From: Gordonia neofelifaecis NRRL B-59395
GTDB lineage: Bacteria; Actinomycetota; Actinomycetes; Mycobacteriales; Mycobacteriaceae
NCBI RefSeq assembly: GCF_000192435.1
Contig: NZ_AEUD01000011.1
Span: 1 to 64,000, forward strand
DNA: 64,000 nucleotides
Direction of reading: 5' to 3'
In this document: positions 24,965 to 35,585 of the stretch, piece after piece
How the letters are laid out: each line of letters opens with the position of its first letter
How positions within the stretch are numbered: the first letter of the stretch is position 1
Notes under the pieces: generated by a model
Told to the model about the DNA's origin: nothing
What the model saw: only the letters and a program-made list of their open reading frames with translations
The model's database searches: none
Translations under genes and position numbers: made by a program

Positions 24965-26164
24965 GTGACCACCACCGCGACGGCATTGCTCGTTGTCCCC
25001 CTGTTGATGCTGGCCGCGCCGATCCTGGCTCGGCTCCTCGCACCCTGGGTGAAGATCCCGGTCGTGGTCTTCGAACTCGGGCTCGGCGTGGTCGCGGGTC
25101 CGGCGCTCCTCGGCTGGGTCGGCGAGACCGAATTGTTCAGCACGCTCTCCGATTTCGGCGTGAACCTGCTGTTCTTCATCGCCGGCACGGAGATGACCCG
25201 GTCGGCGATCCGAGGTCGCACCGCCAAGCGGGCGTGGTTGGGCTGGCTGCTCAGCATCGGTCTGGGCGTCGCCGCCGGGTTCGCCGTCTCGCCGGGTCTC
25301 GGTGCCATCATCATCGGCATCAGCCTGGCGTCCACGGCGCTCGGCACCCTGCTGCCGATCCTGCGCGACTCCGGCGAACTCAACACACCGTTCGGCACCT
25401 CGATCGGCGCGATCGGCGCGGCCGGCGAGTTCGGGCCGATCATCGCGATCTCCCTCTTCCTCGGCGGACGATCGCTCGGCACCGCCGGCGTGGTGCTGCT
25501 GGTCTTCGGTGTGATCGCCCTGGCCGCCATCCTCCACGCCCGGCGGACGCAGCATCACCGACTCCACCGATTCGTCGAGGCCACCCTGCACACCTCGGCC
25601 CAGTTCGCCGTCCGGGCCGTGCTGGCCATCCTGGCGCTGATGGTCTTCCTGACCGTTCAGCTCGGGATCGACATGCTCCTGGGAGCGTTCACCGCGGGCA
25701 TCGTGTGGAAGCTGATGATCGTCGACGCCGAGGAGGAGACCCAGCGATCGGTGGAAGCCAAGATCGACGCGGTCGCCTTCGGCTTCCTGGTACCGGTCTT
25801 CTTCGTGTACACCGGCGTGAAGTTCGACCTTCAGTCGCTGCTCGACGACCCGAAGGCCTTCCTGTGGATTCCGGTCGTGCTGGTCGCACTTCTGGTCGTC
25901 CGCGGCGTCCCCTCGATGCTCGCCGCACCGGAAGGCGCCGACCGCAGGGAACGGATCGCCACCGGACTCTACGGCGCGACCGGGCTGCCGATCATCGCCG
26001 TCGTGACCGAGATCGGCGTGCAGCAGGACGTTCTGACCACGACGCAGGGCGCGATCCTCGTGGGTGCGGGCGTGCTGTCGGTGCTGTTGTTCCCACTGGC
26101 GGCGACGGCGCTTCGGCCGGCGCTGGGCAAACGCGACCCGTCGGCGCCCATCGTCGAGGAATGA
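24965..26164 (+). CDS. Cation:proton antiporter (CPA2 / Na+/H+ exchanger)
   Basis: 399 residues, about 12 membrane helices of the Na_H_Exchanger fold. Typical segments are VVFELGLGVVAGPALLGW, the substrate-site helix DFGVNLLFFIAGTEM, LASTALGTLLPILRDSGEL and LLGAFTAGIVWK. It exchanges a monovalent cation for protons at the plasma membrane. There is no RCK/TrkA-N domain. It overlaps the following GNAT gene by ATGA, so the two are coupled. Confidence 0.88.
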   Translation: MTTTATALLVVPLLMLAAPILARLLAPWVKIPVVVFELGLGVVAGPALLGWVGETELFSTLSDFGVNLLFFIAGTEMTRSAIRGRTAKRAWLGWLLSIGLGVAAGFAVSPGLGAIIIGISLASTALGTLLPILRDSGELNTPFGTSIGAIGAAGEFGPIIAISLFLGGRSLGTAGVVLLVFGVIALAAILHARRTQHHRLHRFVEATLHTSAQFAVRAVLAILALMVFLTVQLGIDMLLGAFTAGIVWKLMIVDAEEETQRSVEAKIDAVAFGFLVPVFFVYTGVKFDLQSLLDDPKAFLWIPVVLVALLVVRGVPSMLAAPEGADRRERIATGLYGATGLPIIAVVTEIGVQQDVLTTTQGAILVGAGVLSVLLFPLAATALRPALGKRDPSAPIVEE

Positions 26165-26739
26165 GTCGCCGCATGTTGACGGTCCGTCCGGCACACACCT
26201 TCGACGACGTCGCCACGATGGTCGGACCCAAGCGGCCCGACGCAACCGTGTGCTTCTGCCTGAGCCACCGGCTGCCGGCCAAGGTCAACCGGTCGATGAA
26301 GGAAACCGATCGCGGCGACTACGTTCGGTCGCTGTGCGAGTCAGCGGTACCTCCCGGGGTGCTGGCGTACGACGGCGACGAGGTGGTCGGCTGGGCGGCG
26401 GTCGCGCCTCGCTCGGACACCACGCTCGCCCGCTCGACGAAGGTGCCCCATCTCGACGATCTGCCGGTCTGGTCGGTGTGGTGCCTGCGCGTCCGGCCCG
26501 GGCATCGAGGAGAAGGAGTCACCTCGGCGTTGCTCGCCGGCGCCATCGACTTCGCCCGGGACAACGGCGCTCCGATCCTCGAAGGCTATCCCGTCGACAA
26601 CGACGGACGGCGGGTCGATCTGACGATGGCCTTCGTCGGAACTCGGAAGATGTTCGAGCAGGCCGGATTCCAGTACGCCGGCGCCACGTCCTCGGTCACC
26701 GACGGATTCCCCCGGGTGATCATGCGTCGCCGGCTCTGA
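26161..26739 (+). CDS. GNAT-family N-acetyltransferase
   Basis: 192 residues. The acetyl-CoA binding segment is CLRVRPGHRGEGVTSALLAG (the Q/RxxGxG/A loop as RGEG), with VVGWAAVAPRSD before and GYPVDNDGRR after. Family members of this subgroup are often annotated without substrate. The ATG overlaps the antiporter stop (ATGA). Confidence 0.82.
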   Translation: MSRRMLTVRPAHTFDDVATMVGPKRPDATVCFCLSHRLPAKVNRSMKETDRGDYVRSLCESAVPPGVLAYDGDEVVGWAAVAPRSDTTLARSTKVPHLDDLPVWSVWCLRVRPGHRGEGVTSALLAGAIDFARDNGAPILEGYPVDNDGRRVDLTMAFVGTRKMFEQAGFQYAGATSSVTDGFPRVIMRRRL

Positions 26740-26763
26740 GCATCGCGGGCGGCCAGTCGCAGA

Positions 26764-27777
26764 TCACGCCCAGACCACCAGCGGGCGACACTCACCCAGT
26801 CCGGCCCATCGCGTGGCGGCGTCTTCTCGTACAACGGCAGACGCCAGCGCCGTCGCCGCGTCGAGCCCGTCCGCCACGGCGGGCCAATCGATACGACATC
26901 CGGACCTCGCGGCCAGGGCCTGAACTCGCTCCTCGAATCGGTTGCGGTAGAACGGATCTCCGAACATCCCGCCGCATTCGACGACTCTGATCGGCCGGTC
27001 GACGACGGACCGCACCGATGTCCGGTCCAATCCCGCCGTCACCAGATCGGCCAGGGCGTCGCCTTGGCGGTGCACGATCCCCGTCGCCGCCTCATCACCC
27101 GCGGCGGCCGTCGCACAGACGCCCGCAGCGAAACGCGCGATGTCCGCCTTCATTCCGGGCCCGGCCACGGCCAACTCGCGGAACATCGCGACAATCCGCG
27201 CGTCGTCGACTCCGTAGGTCTGCCGAAAGGCCTGGCGCAGTGCGGATTCCACACCGTTATCGACGTCACGCGCAACGCGGCGAACTCCCTCGAGGCCCAC
27301 CCAGAACGCCGAACCGTCGTCGGCCGCCACCCAGTCGTGACCGCCCGACTGTGTCACCGAGCCGTCCCGGTCGCGGAGCAGCACGCTCGACCCGGTGCCG
27401 GCGATCACCACGCCGTCTGCCTGGTGCCCCAGCAGCAGTCCGACGGCGTCGTTGACGACGACCACCGCGTCGACGCATCCACCGAACGCCTCGTCAGCCA
27501 GTGCCCGCGCCCCTCGCTCGAACTCGCGGCGGAGGCTGTCGACGAAACCCGCGGCGGTGATCGCGATCGTCACCGGTTCGCCGTTGAGTCCCGCCCGCAC
27601 GTAGTCGTCCTCGATCGCCCCGAGCATGTGCCGCATCGTCTCCGCGATCCGCGCGGGCTCCAGATAGCCGGACAGCGTCGCCGGCCCGTCGAGGCGTCCG
27701 CGCACGCGGTCTCCGTCGAGCAGGACGGCGCGCGTGCTGGTCCCACCGCAGTCGACGGCCACGCGAACTCTGGTCAT
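26764..27777 (-). CDS. BadF/BadG/BcrA/BcrD-type kinase (GlcNAc-kinase-like)
   Basis: 337 residues of the ASKHA sugar-kinase fold: phosphate 1 loop VAVDCGGTSTRAVLLDGDRV, GVVIAGTGSSVLLRDRDG (phosphate 2 loop) and adenosine-region VVECGGMFGDPFYRNRF. Such proteins include N-acetylglucosamine kinases that phosphorylate recycled amino sugars; the substrate here is not shown. It is a single gene, convergent with the GNAT gene. Confidence 0.8.
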   Translation of the reverse strand: MTRVRVAVDCGGTSTRAVLLDGDRVRGRLDGPATLSGYLEPARIAETMRHMLGAIEDDYVRAGLNGEPVTIAITAAGFVDSLRREFERGARALADEAFGGCVDAVVVVNDAVGLLLGHQADGVVIAGTGSSVLLRDRDGSVTQSGGHDWVAADDGSAFWVGLEGVRRVARDVDNGVESALRQAFRQTYGVDDARIVAMFRELAVAGPGMKADIARFAAGVCATAAAGDEAATGIVHRQGDALADLVTAGLDRTSVRSVVDRPIRVVECGGMFGDPFYRNRFEERVQALAARSGCRIDWPAVADGLDAATALASAVVREDAATRWAGLGECRPLVVWA

Positions 27778-27832
27778 TGCTCCATCCTCTCGCGTTCGGA
27801 GGACCGGCGTGATGATCCCCGCCCGAACGGCG

Positions 27833-27866
27833 GCAGCCCGGACCCTCCGAAGAGGATCCGGGCTGC
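27833..27866 (-). terminator. Terminator after argG
   Basis: GCAGCCCGGA ... TCCGGGCTGC, a perfect 10-base stem with a 14-base loop, lies 20 bases beyond the argG stop and upstream of the BadF-type kinase start (27777). Confidence 0.75.
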
Positions 27867-27885
27867 TGTGCGGGAGTCTCAGTGC

Positions 27886-29310
<1,425 letters not shown>

Positions 29311-29361
29311 TTAAACGGTACTTCGATACAGACGAAAGCCGGGCGGTCCGGGGGCCGAGAA

Positions 29362-29408
29362 CAAGACTGTCGTTCGGTGTCAGCACGTGACACCGAACGA
29401 CAGTCTTG
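29362..29408 (-). terminator. Very long perfect hairpin after gnd
   Basis: A 21-base perfect stem starting CAAGACTGTCGTTCGGTGTC, with a 5-base loop, lies between the gnd stop (29423) and the argG start (29301). It should terminate gnd strongly. The stem is unusually long and flawless. Confidence 0.88.
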
Positions 29409-29422
29409 AGGTTCTATCGGGA

Positions 29423-30868
29423 CTACGCCTCGATCTCCGACCGGTCGTCGCTCCACAGGGTGTGGAACGAGCCCGGCTTGTCGACCCGCAGATAGGTGTG
29501 GGCGCCGAAATAGTCGCGCAGACCCTGGGTCAGCGCGGCCGGCAGGCGCTCGGCGCGCAGCGCGTCGTAGTACGACAGCGACGACGCGAATGCGGGCACC
29601 GGCACGCCCATGCCGGTGGCCGTGATGATCACGCGGCGCCAGCTCTCGACGGAGTCCTCGACCGCGTCGCGGAAGTACGGCGCCAGCAGCAGCGCGGGCA
29701 GATCCGGGTTCTCGGCGTAGGCCTCACGGATGCGGTCGAGGAACTTGGCCCGGATGATGCAGCCGCCGCGCCAAATGGTGGCGAGCTTGCCGGGGTCGAC
29801 GTTCCAGCCGTATTCGGCGCTGCCCGCGGCGATCTGATCGAAGCCCTGCGAGTAGGCGACGACCTTCGACGCGTACAGCGCCTTGCGGATGTCTTCCACG
29901 AACGCTGCCTTGTCAGCGGGCGCCTGCGCGCCGGTGGTGCCCGCTGCCAGACCCTGGGCGCTCTTGCGCTGGTCGGTCGCGCTCGAGAGCGCACGCGCGA
30001 AGACCGCTTCGGCGATACCCGTGGTCGGGATGCCGAGATCGAGAGCCGACTTCACAGTCCAGCGGCCGGTGCCCTTCTGGCCCGCGGCGTCGACGATCAC
30101 GTCGACCAGCGGCTTGCCGGTCTCGGCGTCGACCTGCGACAGGACTTCGGCGGTGATCTCGATCAGGTAGCTGTCGAGGACGCCGGTGTTCCATTCGCGG
30201 AAGACGTCGGCGATCTCGGCGACCTCCATGCCCAGCACCCCGCGCATGAGGTGGTAGGCCTCGCCGATCAGCTGCATGTCGGCGTACTCGATGCCGTTGT
30301 GCACCATCTTCACGAAGTGACCCGAGCCGTCCGGGCCGATGTGCGTGCAGCAGGGGGTGCCGTCGACCTGCGCGGAGATCGACTCCAGCAGCGGGCCGAG
30401 GGACTCGTACGACTCGGCGGGACCGCCGGGCATGATCGACGGACCGTTGAGCGCGCCCTCCTCGCCGCCGGAGATGCCCGCGCCGACGAAGTTCAGATTC
30501 CGCGCAGCCATCGCGGCCTCACGGCGGATGGTGTCGGTGTACAGCGAGTTGCCGCCGTCGATGATGATGTCGCCGGGCTCCATGAGGTTCGCCAGCTCTT
30601 CGATGACGGCGTCGGTCGGGTCGCCCGCCTTGACCATGATGAGGACCCGCCGCGGCCGCTCGAGCGCGCCGACGAACTCCTCCATGGTCTCGGTGCGGAT
30701 GAAGTCGCCGTCGCCGCCGTGCGCCTCGATGAGCGCATCGGTCTTCGCGATGCTGCGATTGTGCAGGGCGACGGTGTGCCCGTGACGCGCGAAGTTGCGA
30801 GCGATGTTCGACCCCATCACCGCGAGCCCGGTGACGCCGATCTGTGCCAGACGCTGTGTTTCGACCAT
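29423..30868 (-). CDS. gnd: 6-phosphogluconate dehydrogenase (decarboxylating)
   Basis: 481 residues, the long form. The NADP-binding loop is GVTGLAVMGSNIARNFARHG with HNRSIAKTDAL; the catalytic blocks are FVGAGISGGEEGALNGPSIM and HFVKMVHNGIEYADMQLIGE (Lys and Asn). The C-terminal helical domain has KGTGRWTVKSALDLGIP and YFGAHTYLRVDKPGSFHTLW. It makes ribulose-5-phosphate and NADPH in the pentose phosphate pathway. Confidence 0.97.
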   Translation of the reverse strand: MVETQRLAQIGVTGLAVMGSNIARNFARHGHTVALHNRSIAKTDALIEAHGGDGDFIRTETMEEFVGALERPRRVLIMVKAGDPTDAVIEELANLMEPGDIIIDGGNSLYTDTIRREAAMAARNLNFVGAGISGGEEGALNGPSIMPGGPAESYESLGPLLESISAQVDGTPCCTHIGPDGSGHFVKMVHNGIEYADMQLIGEAYHLMRGVLGMEVAEIADVFREWNTGVLDSYLIEITAEVLSQVDAETGKPLVDVIVDAAGQKGTGRWTVKSALDLGIPTTGIAEAVFARALSSATDQRKSAQGLAAGTTGAQAPADKAAFVEDIRKALYASKVVAYSQGFDQIAAGSAEYGWNVDPGKLATIWRGGCIIRAKFLDRIREAYAENPDLPALLLAPYFRDAVEDSVESWRRVIITATGMGVPVPAFASSLSYYDALRAERLPAALTQGLRDYFGAHTYLRVDKPGSFHTLWSDDRSEIEA

Positions 30869-31000
30869 GAACTTCCTTCTCCATCTCCCGGTCGCGCCTC
30901 GCCGCGACCCGGCAATTCCACGACTTTCAGTACTACCGCCCCGATTGTCTCAGCCTCCGGTGAACTGCGGGTTCAGTCGGACGCCGGGCCAACCCGGGGC

Positions 31001-31186
31001 ATGCACAGAACCATCGCACACGAAGGGAAAGCTCCGGGGCAACCGTCGAACAGAGTGACCGCCGCCACGGAGGCCGCAACGCGCACTCCGGCAGCGTCGG
31101 ACGAGACGGCGAAGGCCCGGGCGGGCGACATCGATTCCGAGCTCTCCGCAGCGACCGAGGCGCGAGGCTTGTCGAGTAGCCCGTGA
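31001..31186 (+). CDS. Possible small ORF, unknown
   Basis: 61 codons from ATG 31001 in the 439-base gap between gnd and the trpB-like gene. Its composition (Ala, Thr, Glu, Asp; TAATEAATRTPAASDETAKA) is more protein-like than the Arg/Pro-rich shadow frames, but there is no convincing ribosome-binding site and its last residues come from the palindromic repeat at 31165. It may be spurious. Confidence 0.2.
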   Translation: MHRTIAHEGKAPGQPSNRVTAATEAATRTPAASDETAKARAGDIDSELSAATEARGLSSSP

Positions 31187-31268
31187 ACGTAGTGAGCGAG
31201 CGTATCGAGACGACATGCGTGTCTCGATGCGCGTCGTCACTGCGTTCCTCCGCTTACTCGACAAGCCT
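31165..31268. repeat. 104-base interrupted palindrome (REP-like)
   Basis: Outer arms AGGCTTGTCGAGTA (31165-31178) and TACTCGACAAGCCT (31255-31268) are perfect complements. An inner pair ATCGAGAC / GTCTCGAT flanks the centre. It resembles the dispersed TCGAGTAG...TATCGAGAC palindromes seen in some actinobacterial genomes. It sits 40 bases beyond the stop of the trpB-like gene, where it could act as terminator or as a mobile REP element. The remainder of 30869-31307 shows no clear gene. Confidence 0.8.
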
Positions 31269-31307
31269 GGAGAGGCCCAGAATGCCCACGGACGAGACAG
31301 GAACCGC

Positions 31308-32609
31308 TCAGAACCCGCCCGAGAGGAACTCCGCATAGGCGGGCAGGTCCAGCTGACCGTGCCCGGAGAGCCCGATCACGACGACCTCCTCCTTGTCGCT
31401 GTTCGCGACGTGCGCAGCACAGGCGGCGATCGCATGCGTCGACTCCGGCGCGGGCACGATGCCCTGGGTGCGCGCAAAGGTGACGCCTGCGCTGAAGGCA
31501 TCGTGCTGCGAGATGGCAGTGCCCTCCACCAGGCCGAGCTCCACGGTGTGGCTCAGCGCCGGGGCCATCCCGTGGTAGCGGAGTCCACCCGCGTGGATGG
31601 GGTCCGGCACGAAGTCCATGCCGAGGGTGTGCATCTTGAGCAGCGGGGTCAGACCGGCGACGTCGCCGTGGTCGTAGCGGTACTCGCCCTGGGTGATCGA
31701 CGGGCACGCGGCCGGCTCGGCGGCGACGATGCGCGGATTCGACCGGCCGTGGAGCTTCTCGCGGAGGAACGGGAACGACAGCCCCGCGAGGTTGGACCCG
31801 CCGCCCGCGCAGCCGAAGACGACGTCCGCGCCGCCCGGCTCGACGGCGTTCAGCTGATCGACGGCCTCGACGCCGATGACGCTCTGGTGGAGCACGACGT
31901 GGTTGAGGACACTGCCGAGGGCGTAGCGGGTGTCGTCGTTCTTGGCGGCGACTTCGACGGCCTCCGACACGGCCATGCCGAGGCTGCCGGTGGTGTTCGG
32001 ATCCTTCTCGAGCATCGCGCGGCCGGCCTCGGTGAGGTCGGACGGGCTCGGGTGGAGGGTGCCGCCGTATGTGCGGATCAGGAAGCCGCGGTAGGGCTTG
32101 GAATCGTACGACGCGCGGACCTGCCACACCTCGACGTCGAGCCCGAACTGCGCGCCCGCGAACGACAGCGCGCTGCCCCACTGGCCGGCGCCGGTCTCGG
32201 TGGTGAGCTTCTTGACGCCGTCGATGCTGTTGTAATAGGCCTGTGCGACAGCGGAATTCGTCTTGTGACTGCCGACGGGGCTGACGCCCTCGTACTTGAC
32301 GTAGATGCGGGCCTTGGTGTTCAGCGCCTCCTCGAACTTGCGGGCGCGGAACAGCGGCGACGGGCGCCACATCTTGTAGATCTCACGCACCGGCTCCGGG
32401 ATCTCGATGTAAGCCTCGGTCGAGACCTCCTGGGCGATCAGGCCGGCGGGGAACAGCGCGGCGAGGTCTTCGGGGCCCACCGGCTCCTTGGTTCCGGGGT
32501 GCAGATGCGGCGGAATCGGCTGGTCGAGTTCGGCCGCGAGGTTGTACCAATGCGTGGGGACATCGACGGTCACCAGGTCGGGATTGGAAGCGTCAACATT
32601 GCTTGTCAT
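31308..32609 (-). CDS. TrpB2-type pyridoxal-phosphate beta-synthase
   Basis: 433 residues from ATG 32609; a longer open frame upstream is antisense to the MDR gene and not real. YEGVSPVGSHKTNSAVAQAY contains the PLP lysine (HKTN), GAGQWGSALSFAGAQFG and FGCAGGGSNLAGLSFPFL bind the cofactor phosphate. Length and the N-terminal extension fit TrpB2 (tryptophan synthase beta-like) rather than TrpB1. TrpB2 can make tryptophan from indole plus serine or phosphoserine without TrpA; no trpA is adjacent. It is divergent from the MDR gene at 32646. Confidence 0.9.
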   Translation of the reverse strand: MTSNVDASNPDLVTVDVPTHWYNLAAELDQPIPPHLHPGTKEPVGPEDLAALFPAGLIAQEVSTEAYIEIPEPVREIYKMWRPSPLFRARKFEEALNTKARIYVKYEGVSPVGSHKTNSAVAQAYYNSIDGVKKLTTETGAGQWGSALSFAGAQFGLDVEVWQVRASYDSKPYRGFLIRTYGGTLHPSPSDLTEAGRAMLEKDPNTTGSLGMAVSEAVEVAAKNDDTRYALGSVLNHVVLHQSVIGVEAVDQLNAVEPGGADVVFGCAGGGSNLAGLSFPFLREKLHGRSNPRIVAAEPAACPSITQGEYRYDHGDVAGLTPLLKMHTLGMDFVPDPIHAGGLRYHGMAPALSHTVELGLVEGTAISQHDAFSAGVTFARTQGIVPAPESTHAIAACAAHVANSDKEEVVVIGLSGHGQLDLPAYAEFLSGGF

Positions 32610-32645
32610 GCAGGTCACAGTAATCCTCGCAGTAGGCTGCGGCAC

Positions 32646-33587
32646 ATGACGGGCATCAAGTGGGTGGCGAACGGCTTCGACGGACTTGAGAACTTCGCCG
32701 CGGTTCCGTGCGAAGCCGCAGCTCCGAGCGCCGGCGAGGTGTCCATCCGCGTCACCGCGTCCGGGGTCAATCCCGCCGACCTCAAGCACGTCCGCAGGCA
32801 GTCCGATCCGGCCGTGCTGCCGATTCCGATCGGCTACGAGATCGCCGGGGTGGTCACCGCGGTCGGGGCGGACACCGAGATCGGCTCCGGAGACGTGGCC
32901 GTGGGCGACCGGGTCGCCGCCTTCCGGGTGGCCGGCGGCTATGCGTCGGAGACCACCGTGCCCGCGTCGAAGGCCTTCGCACTGGCCGAGTCGGTTCCCG
33001 ACGACCAGGCCGCAGCCCTGCTCCTCGCCGGATGCACCGCCGCCGACATGCTGCACCGGTCCGGGGCCGCGTCCGGCGACACGATCCTGGTCCACGGTGC
33101 GTCGGGAGCGGTCGGGGCCATCCTGCTGCAGTTGGCGCGCATCGCCGGAGTCCGGGTGATCGGTACCTGCGGCCCGCAGCGGTTCGAGGCGGTGACACGC
33201 TTCGGCGGCATTCCCGTCGCCTACGGGCCCGGTCTCGCCGATCGGGTCCGCCAGGCCGTTGGCGGACCGGTCGTCGCGGCCCTCGACGCGGCGGGCGGCA
33301 CGGAGGCGACCGAGGTGTCCCTGGAGCTGGTCCAGGACCGGAGCCGAATCATCACCGCGGTGGAGCACCAGGCCGCCGCCGACCGGGGCTTCATCGCCGT
33401 GTCCGGCATGGCGCCCGACAGCGTCGCCTATCGCGACGGTGTCCGGGGCGAACTGCTCGGCCTCCTCGCCGCCGGCGAGCTCACGGTGCCGATCGCCCGC
33501 ACCTTCCCGCTGTCCGAGGCCGTCGAGGCGCTGCGTCTCGTTGCCTCGGGTCACGCGGGCGGCAAGGTCGTGCTGCTGCCCGGGTGA
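32646..33587 (+). CDS. MDR-family NADPH:quinone reductase-like oxidoreductase
   Basis: 313 residues. GroES-like N-terminal domain (SGVNPADLKHVRRQSDPAVL, IPIGYEIAGVVTAVG), then a Rossmann domain with VHGASGAVGAILLQLARIAG. No zinc ligands are seen, so it is the quinone-reductase type. The 37-base gap from the divergent trpB-like gene must hold both starts. It ends 8 bases from the convergent dinB stop. Confidence 0.87.
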   Translation: MTGIKWVANGFDGLENFAAVPCEAAAPSAGEVSIRVTASGVNPADLKHVRRQSDPAVLPIPIGYEIAGVVTAVGADTEIGSGDVAVGDRVAAFRVAGGYASETTVPASKAFALAESVPDDQAAALLLAGCTAADMLHRSGAASGDTILVHGASGAVGAILLQLARIAGVRVIGTCGPQRFEAVTRFGGIPVAYGPGLADRVRQAVGGPVVAALDAAGGTEATEVSLELVQDRSRIITAVEHQAAADRGFIAVSGMAPDSVAYRDGVRGELLGLLAAGELTVPIARTFPLSEAVEALRLVASGHAGGKVVLLPG

Positions 33588-33594
33588 TCCCGCG

Positions 33595-34806
33595 TCAGTC
33601 CGGCAGCATCGGCATGTCCGATACGTCCCGGCGACCCACCAGGACTCCCCGTGTCACCGCGCCCCTGCCGAATCGGCTGCGCAGCGAGTCGATCGCGACG
33701 TCGAGTTCTCCCCCGTGATCGTCGCCGTCGAACGGGATCGCCAACTGCACCGCACCGTGATCGGCGAGATTTGTCAGCGAAAGCCCGATCAGGGTGCAGC
33801 CGCGCTCGCGGATGAGCGGCATAGCCTCCTCGAGCAGTCCGCGTCCGACGGCGAGGATCACTTCCGTCCGATCCGTCGGCTCGAACAGCGAGCGCGATCG
33901 GGTCACCCGGTCGAAGTCGTGAAACCGCAAGCGCAGCACCACTGTTCGAGTGAGTCGGTCGGCTTTTCGGAGCCGTCTCCCGAGGCCGTCGACGATTCCG
34001 ACCAGCGTCGCCTCGATCTCGGACTCCGTCTTGATGCGACGCCCCAGCGCTCGTTGGGCACCGATCGAATGTCGCCGCTTCCCGGTCTGCACCCGTCGTG
34101 GGTCATGCGCCATCGACAGCGCGTACAGGTGCCTGCCGGTGCCGCGGCCGAGCAGCATCGACAGCCGATCCTCGCCGAGCGCCGCCATCTGCCCGACCGT
34201 CTCGATGCCGGCGTCATGCAGTCGCTGCTCGGTCTTGACTCCGACGCCCCAGAGGCGGCGGACCGGGAGCGGATGGAGGAAGGCGAGCTCACCTCCCGCG
34301 GGGACTTCGAGGAGCCCGTCCGGCTTTCCCACCGCGCTCGCCACCTTGGCGAGGAACTTGCTGGTCGCGACACCCACGGTGATGGGCAAGCCAACCTCGT
34401 CTCGGACCCGGGAACGCAGTCGCGCGGCGAGCGTGACGGGCGTCCCGCCGACCTTGCCCATCCCGCCGACATCGAGGAAGGCCTCGTCCACCGAGATGCC
34501 CTCGACCAGCGGTGAGAAGTCCGCAAAGATGCCGAACACGGCGCGGCTCGCCTCGGTGTACGCCTCGAATCGCGGCCGCACCATGACCGCCCGGGGGCAC
34601 AGTGCCCGCGCCTCGTGGCCGGGCATCGGCGACCGCACGCCGAAGGCCTTGGCCTCATAACTGGCGGCGACCACCACACCCCCGCCGACCAGCACCGGAC
34701 GGCCGCGCAGCGAAGGGTCGTCCCGCTGCTCCACCGACGCGTAGAACGAGTCGAGATCGGCGTGCAGGATCGACGCCTGCTCTCGCCTGCCCGCCTCGAT
34801 CCTCAT
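33595..34806 (-). CDS. dinB: DNA polymerase IV (Y-family)
   Basis: 403 residues. The palm carries both metal-binding motifs: LHADLDSFYASVEQRDDPSL and GISVDEAFLDVGG; the steric gate region AASYEAKAFGVRSPMPGHEA is normal. The thumb helix-hairpin-helix (LWGVGVKTEQRLHDAGIETV) and little finger follow. QLAIPF at about 354-359 is a plausible sliding-clamp binding motif, as in DinB1. It performs error-prone translesion synthesis. No SOS box was recognised upstream. Confidence 0.95.
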   Translation of the reverse strand: MRIEAGRREQASILHADLDSFYASVEQRDDPSLRGRPVLVGGGVVVAASYEAKAFGVRSPMPGHEARALCPRAVMVRPRFEAYTEASRAVFGIFADFSPLVEGISVDEAFLDVGGMGKVGGTPVTLAARLRSRVRDEVGLPITVGVATSKFLAKVASAVGKPDGLLEVPAGGELAFLHPLPVRRLWGVGVKTEQRLHDAGIETVGQMAALGEDRLSMLLGRGTGRHLYALSMAHDPRRVQTGKRRHSIGAQRALGRRIKTESEIEATLVGIVDGLGRRLRKADRLTRTVVLRLRFHDFDRVTRSRSLFEPTDRTEVILAVGRGLLEEAMPLIRERGCTLIGLSLTNLADHGAVQLAIPFDGDDHGGELDVAIDSLRSRFGRGAVTRGVLVGRRDVSDMPMLPD

Positions 34807-34859
34807 GCCCGCATGATGTCACCGGGGTCTGACATCTCCGGGCTGCGAAGCAGGGTGGG

Positions 34860-35489
34860 TCAGGCGTCCCGCACCATCCGCAGCACGACGTCGTTCACGT
34901 GATGGCCGCCGCCTGCCGGGATGCCGCGCTCACGATTCTCGTTGGTGACCACGGTCCAGCTGTCACCGAGCATCGCGACCATGTCGTCCGGCCAGAGGAA
35001 ACCGTCGGGACTGCGGCCGTGGGCGCGCATTCCCTCGGGATCGTGCATCACGACGAGGAGGGTGCCGCCGGGCGCGACGGCGTCGGCGAGCTTGTGCAGG
35101 GTGCCCTCGTCGTCACTCGCGATGTGGAAGTAGCCTGCCGTGACCAGGTCGTACTGACGGTCGAAGCTGTCGACGGTGACGTCGAACGGAAGCCAGATGA
35201 TTGTTTCACGTGAATCGGCCGCGGCGGCCCGCTCGAGGGCGACCTTCGAGATGTCGGCGCCGACCACCGTCCACCCGCGATCGGCCAGCCAGCGCGCGTC
35301 GGCGCCCTCGCCGCATCCGAGGTCGAAGGCGGAACCCGGTGCGAGATCACTGATCTCGGCGATCACCGCCGGATTGACATTGGTCGTCCACAGTCGATCA
35401 GACGTCTGGTAGAGCTCGTCCCACTCCTCCGCGGATACCGGATGGCGGGGCGCCTCTTGCTGCTCATGGTGATGTTGATGATCGGTCAC
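34860..35489 (-). CDS. Class I SAM-dependent methyltransferase
   Basis: 209 residues from GTG 35489, preceded by GGAGAA. Motif I is [20 protein letters not shown], the acidic end of strand 2 GADIS, and [13 protein letters not shown] is motif II. The N-terminus has a His-rich stretch (DHQHHHEQQ) that could bind metal or be incidental. It resembles thiopurine/tellurite-resistance type methyltransferases; the substrate is unknown. Confidence 0.85.
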   Translation of the reverse strand: MTDHQHHHEQQEAPRHPVSAEEWDELYQTSDRLWTTNVNPAVIAEISDLAPGSAFDLGCGEGADARWLADRGWTVVGADISKVALERAAAADSRETIIWLPFDVTVDSFDRQYDLVTAGYFHIASDDEGTLHKLADAVAPGGTLLVVMHDPEGMRAHGRSPDGFLWPDDMVAMLGDSWTVVTNENRERGIPAGGGHHVNDVVLRMVRDA

Positions 35490-35585
35490 TTCTCCACGCT
35501 GCCACGGGCCGCAGCTGCGCCGCGACACCGTTTGCGCGTCCGGCAAGAACCGGCGTGTGCGGCGGGTCCACGGCACACTGGACCC

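Noticed and set aside
29387-31186. Long plus-strand frame opposite gnd
   Set aside because: Antisense shadow of gnd; only the last 61 codons outside gnd are kept as a doubtful small ORF.
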